From: Bacteriovoracales bacterium
Lineage (GTDB): Bacteria > Bdellovibrionota > Bacteriovoracia > Bacteriovoracales > Bacteriovoracaceae
Direction of reading: 5' to 3'
Length of the DNA stretch: 16,104 nt
NCBI GenBank assembly: GCA_007117175.1
Contig: SKGZ01000280.1
Span: 1-16,104 of the forward strand
Below, piece by piece: positions 14,284-16,104 of this stretch. The notes beneath the pieces are model-generated. The model did not search any database. It saw nothing but the letters and a program-made list of their open reading frames with translations, and was not told the origin of the DNA. How positions within the stretch are numbered: position 1 is the first letter of the stretch; the number at the start of each line of letters is the position of its first letter. Position numbers and translations under genes: made by a program.

Positions 14284-14871
14284 ATGAAAAAAATTTTTGT
14301 ACCTATTTCAGAGTTAGAAATAACAGAAGGAAGTCCCCTTTTATCAAATCTTGCTTTTAGAATGAGAGACAATCCTATATCTGCTGCACAATTTGACGCA
14401 ACGGCTATTCCTATATTGAGACACGAAAACCAAGAGTCACTAACTGGTTCAGGTGTATGGACAGTTCCAGATGAAGTGGAAAGGGTTAAAGTTATTCTAT
14501 CAGGCGGTGGAGGCGGTGGTGGAAGCGGTGTTTTTAACGACAAAGGTGAGAGGGGTGCTGATGGGGCAGATACAACTTTTGGATCGCTTACTGCACCCGG
14601 TGGAAGGGGTGGTGTGGGTGTTTACGACTCTTCTAGTGTTTTTGAAAATGGCCCAACAGTTAGCTCTTTAAATGGGTTATTTACTGGTGCTCAAGGTGGT
14701 GCTCCGGGCGGCTTTGCCCAGGAGGGCAGTCCTGGCGGAATGAGAATCGAAATAGTTGATGTAACTCCATTACAAAATATATCTTACTCTATCGGAAGTG
14801 GTGGAGCAGGCGCAACTTATGGAATAAATGCAAAGGCAGGCCGTGATGGTTTTATTTTGATTGAAGATTAA
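14284..14871 (+). CDS. Glycine-rich adhesin-like tail protein, copy 3
   Basis: 195-residue paralogue with a different opening (MKKIFVPISELEITEGSPLL) but the same anchor logic, including F-R-M-R-D-N-P-I-S-A-A (27-37). The core LTGSGVWTVPDEVERVKV and seven glycines follow; here the glycine codons are mixed GGC, GGT and GGA rather than a GGT repeat. Middle loops G-E-R-G-A-D-G-A-D and the later G-G-A-P-G-G-F are unique. The end has V-T-P-L-Q-N-I-S-Y-S-I-G-S-G-G-A-G and DGFILIED. Two blocks are almost identical in DNA to copy 2. GGAG at 14271-14274, within copy 2's last codons, precedes the ATG. It is the last of the triplet; a 51-base AT-rich gap follows with no clear terminator. Confidence 0.85.
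   Translation: MKKIFVPISELEITEGSPLLSNLAFRMRDNPISAAQFDATAIPILRHENQESLTGSGVWTVPDEVERVKVILSGGGGGGGSGVFNDKGERGADGADTTFGSLTAPGGRGGVGVYDSSSVFENGPTVSSLNGLFTGAQGGAPGGFAQEGSPGGMRIEIVDVTPLQNISYSIGSGGAGATYGINAKAGRDGFILIED
14434..14473 (+). repeat. 40-bp near-identical block shared with copy 2 (13859-13898)
   Basis: Partner of the block at 13859-13898, with a single C-to-G difference that changes Ala to Gly. Confidence 0.9.
14572..14596 (+). repeat. 25-bp identical block shared with copy 2 (14003-14027)
   Basis: Identical to 14003-14027. Together with the 40-bp block it shows recent duplication or gene conversion between copies 2 and 3. Confidence 0.9.
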
Positions 14872-14922
14872 CCTTTGTGGAAAAAATAACATATTAATGT
14901 ATGATTTATAAAAGGGTTAAAA

Positions 14923-15528
14923 ATGAGCATTCTAGGAATATGGGAAAAAGACATTTTAAGGGGAGATCCGGCAAGGCCAGTTGAGACTGTGACTGTTACT
15001 GTGACGGATGAATTAAGTGGAAATGTCGCAGAAATATTTGAAGATGCTGAAGGAAATACTGCACTCGGAAACCCTGCGAGCTTTAACAGTCATACGGTTA
15101 AGTTTTACGCAAGAAGGGATAGGTTGTACCGATTAGATATTCAGGCTGGGTCACTTTCAAGAACTCTTAGGAATCAATCCTTAAACTCAAGAGATCAACA
15201 AACTGTAATTATGGAAGTGCAATCAATATCAGAAAATGGATCTATCCAGGTTCCAAAATTTGCCTATGATGTAATTATTCCACTTAAGAGTGATAACGGA
15301 AATGTAGATGCCGGAAATGCACCTTTTGGAAATCTCGATAATGCCTTAGTTAAAACAATAACAGTGATAGGAAATAATGCTGATGACTTTGTGACATTAA
15401 AGCCCTTTGATGATGATTGGGGTGTTGTCATGAATGGTACAAAATTTGAGGCGAGAGAGTTCAGAATAATTAAATTTGTGATTGATAAAGTCAAAAAAAG
15501 AATCATAGAAATATCAAGGAATTTATAA
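14923..15528 (+). CDS. Tail-associated protein of unknown function
   Basis: 201 residues, no clear family. The N-terminal part (22-75: E-T-V-T-V-T-V-T-D-E-L-S-G-N, then E-D-A-E-G-N-T-A-L-G-N-P-A and V-K-F-Y-A-R-R-D-R-L-Y-R-L-D-I) resembles the small beta domain at the start of many tail spikes and fibres, of the form D-x-G-x-T-x-L-x-N-P...F-Y-x...Y-x-(L/I)-x-I. After a linker, FAYDVIIPL (about 113-121) opens a second strand-rich part ending in F-V-I-D-K-V-K-K-R-I-I-E-I-S. The ATG is served by AAAGGG (14911-14916). It shares a one-base overlap (TAATG) with the next gene, so the two are probably co-translated. A tail fibre base, connector or decoration protein is the best guess. Confidence 0.6.
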   Translation: MSILGIWEKDILRGDPARPVETVTVTVTDELSGNVAEIFEDAEGNTALGNPASFNSHTVKFYARRDRLYRLDIQAGSLSRTLRNQSLNSRDQQTVIMEVQSISENGSIQVPKFAYDVIIPLKSDNGNVDAGNAPFGNLDNALVKTITVIGNNADDFVTLKPFDDDWGVVMNGTKFEAREFRIIKFVIDKVKKRIIEISRNL

Positions 15529-16104
15529 TGAGGTATTTAGCATTTAGCTTAGGAGTTCTTTTGTGTCTTTTGGTTTTAATATCAGAATCATTTGCGCAAT
15601 TATCGGGGCCTAGAAGTGGTCAGTATGATGTGATTATTCCTAATGATGGCACAACTGTCACGATCGATGCTGATGGCGTTACTCTTGACGCAGATTTGGA
15701 TGTGATAGGGGGTTCTGCTCTTCAAAACACAGACGTTCAGGGTTACTTTAGGGCGCTTGGTAAGTCTAACCCATGCCCATCGTACACAGAAGTCGAAAGA
15801 GATGCACTAACTCCGAATGACGGTGACTGCGTGAGAAATACAGACGAAAACCAAATTGAGTTTTACAACGCATCGGAATCAAGGTGGGAGTTAGTTGGTG
15901 GTGGTGGTGGAGTTGACAAGTGGGAACCAAACGAAGAATACGATGTTGGTTCAGTGGTTTGGTATGATGATGGTGCTGTCAGAAAGATATATGTCGCAAA
16001 CAAAGTTACTCAAAGTGCGACTTTCCCCAATGATGACTTTGATCCTCTTTCAACTAATGAAGATGAAAATGGGAATCTGATTGTAACGAATAGCTTAGAT
16101 GCCG
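15528..16104 (+). CDS. Tail-fibre-like protein with apparent signal peptide (3' partial)
   Basis: The frame is open from ATG 15528 to the window end (192 residues visible). Residues 1-23 look like a Sec signal peptide: MR, a hydrophobic core Y-L-A-F-S-L-G-V-L-L-C-L-L-V-L-I, then S-E-S-F-A followed by Q24, a good A-x-A-like cleavage site. No lipobox is evident at the right place. After it come GQYDVIIPNDGTTVTID (31-47), tandem D-A-D-x-(V/L) turns, ERDALTPNDGDCVRNTDENQ (90-109) with I-E-F-Y-N-A-S-E-S-R-W-E-L-V, a segment frequent in phage tail fibres, then a five-glycine linker (124-128). Next is KWEPNEEYDVGSVVWYDDGA (131-150) with R-K-I-Y-V-A-N, resembling the W...Y..G..V.Y.....Y.A pattern of CBM5/12-type carbohydrate-binding modules. 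AAGGA at 15516-15520 precedes the ATG. Confidence 0.75.
   Translation, partial: MRYLAFSLGVLLCLLVLISESFAQLSGPRSGQYDVIIPNDGTTVTIDADGVTLDADLDVIGGSALQNTDVQGYFRALGKSNPCPSYTEVERDALTPNDGDCVRNTDENQIEFYNASESRWELVGGGGGVDKWEPNEEYDVGSVVWYDDGAVRKIYVANKVTQSATFPNDDFDPLSTNEDENGNLIVTNSLDA

Noticed and set aside
14163..14543. 126-codon minus-strand frame with a proline run
   Set aside because: The proline run is the antisense of the glycine codons in copy 3; it crosses two supported genes.
14875..14905. Promoter-like TTGTGG and TATGAT before the 201-residue gene
   Set aside because: Spacing is 19 bases, the -35 match is poor, and the predicted start falls at the AAAGGG ribosome site. Not supported.
10069..15911. 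GGT-rich short repeats as a possible CRISPR or diversity-generating target
   Set aside because: The tracts are in-frame glycine codons without spacers; no reverse transcriptase, template repeat or Cas gene is present in the window.

Overview
This window is the packaging, head and tail gene block of a tailed phage or prophage. It carries an HK97-fold capsid and a long non-contractile (siphovirus-type) tail. Every supported gene is on the + strand. Genes overlap by 1-23 bases or are separated by at most about 50 bases. The DNA looks AT-rich (by eye about 40% G+C, not calculated), with many AGA, ATA and AAA codons. No integrase, repressor, lysis, replication, tRNA or host gene is visible, so phage versus prophage cannot be decided. 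The host is probably a low-GC Gram-negative bacterium, but this is an inference from tail-gene style only.

Layout. 1-3120: large terminase (5' end missing), portal and MuF-type head morphogenesis protein. 3163-5156: prohead protease and major capsid protein with its own N-terminal coiled-coil scaffold, followed by a strong intrinsic-terminator hairpin. 5201-7323: small protein of unknown role, head-tail connector, head closure protein, HK97 gp10-like protein and tail terminator. 7354-10284: tail tube protein, tail assembly chaperone with a -1 frameshift extension, and tape measure. 10281-13138: distal tail protein with a beta-sandwich module, tail hub with an N-terminal cysteine cluster, and a small four-cysteine protein. 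13128-14871: three tandem paralogous glycine-rich adhesin-like proteins. 14923-16104: a tail protein of unknown role and a tail-fibre-like protein with an apparent Sec signal peptide, cut by the window end.

The genes follow the virion assembly order. TerL docks on the portal and fills a shell built from the capsid protein and matured by the protease. The connector and closure proteins seal it. The chaperone pair coats the tape measure while tube subunits polymerise to the terminator. The distal and hub proteins form the tail tip, and the glycine-rich and fibre proteins probably contact the host. The order from terminase to hub parallels HK97-like siphoviruses and gene transfer agent clusters, but the sequence gives no reason to call this a gene transfer agent.

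The main observations beyond routine annotation are: a hidden reading frame at 8084-8305, reached by a -1 slip on A AAA AAG; a terminator directly after the capsid gene, abutting a gene without a Shine-Dalgarno; a triplicated, mosaic heptaglycine adhesin cassette; two adjacent cysteine-rich tail-tip proteins; and a signal peptide on a fibre-like protein.
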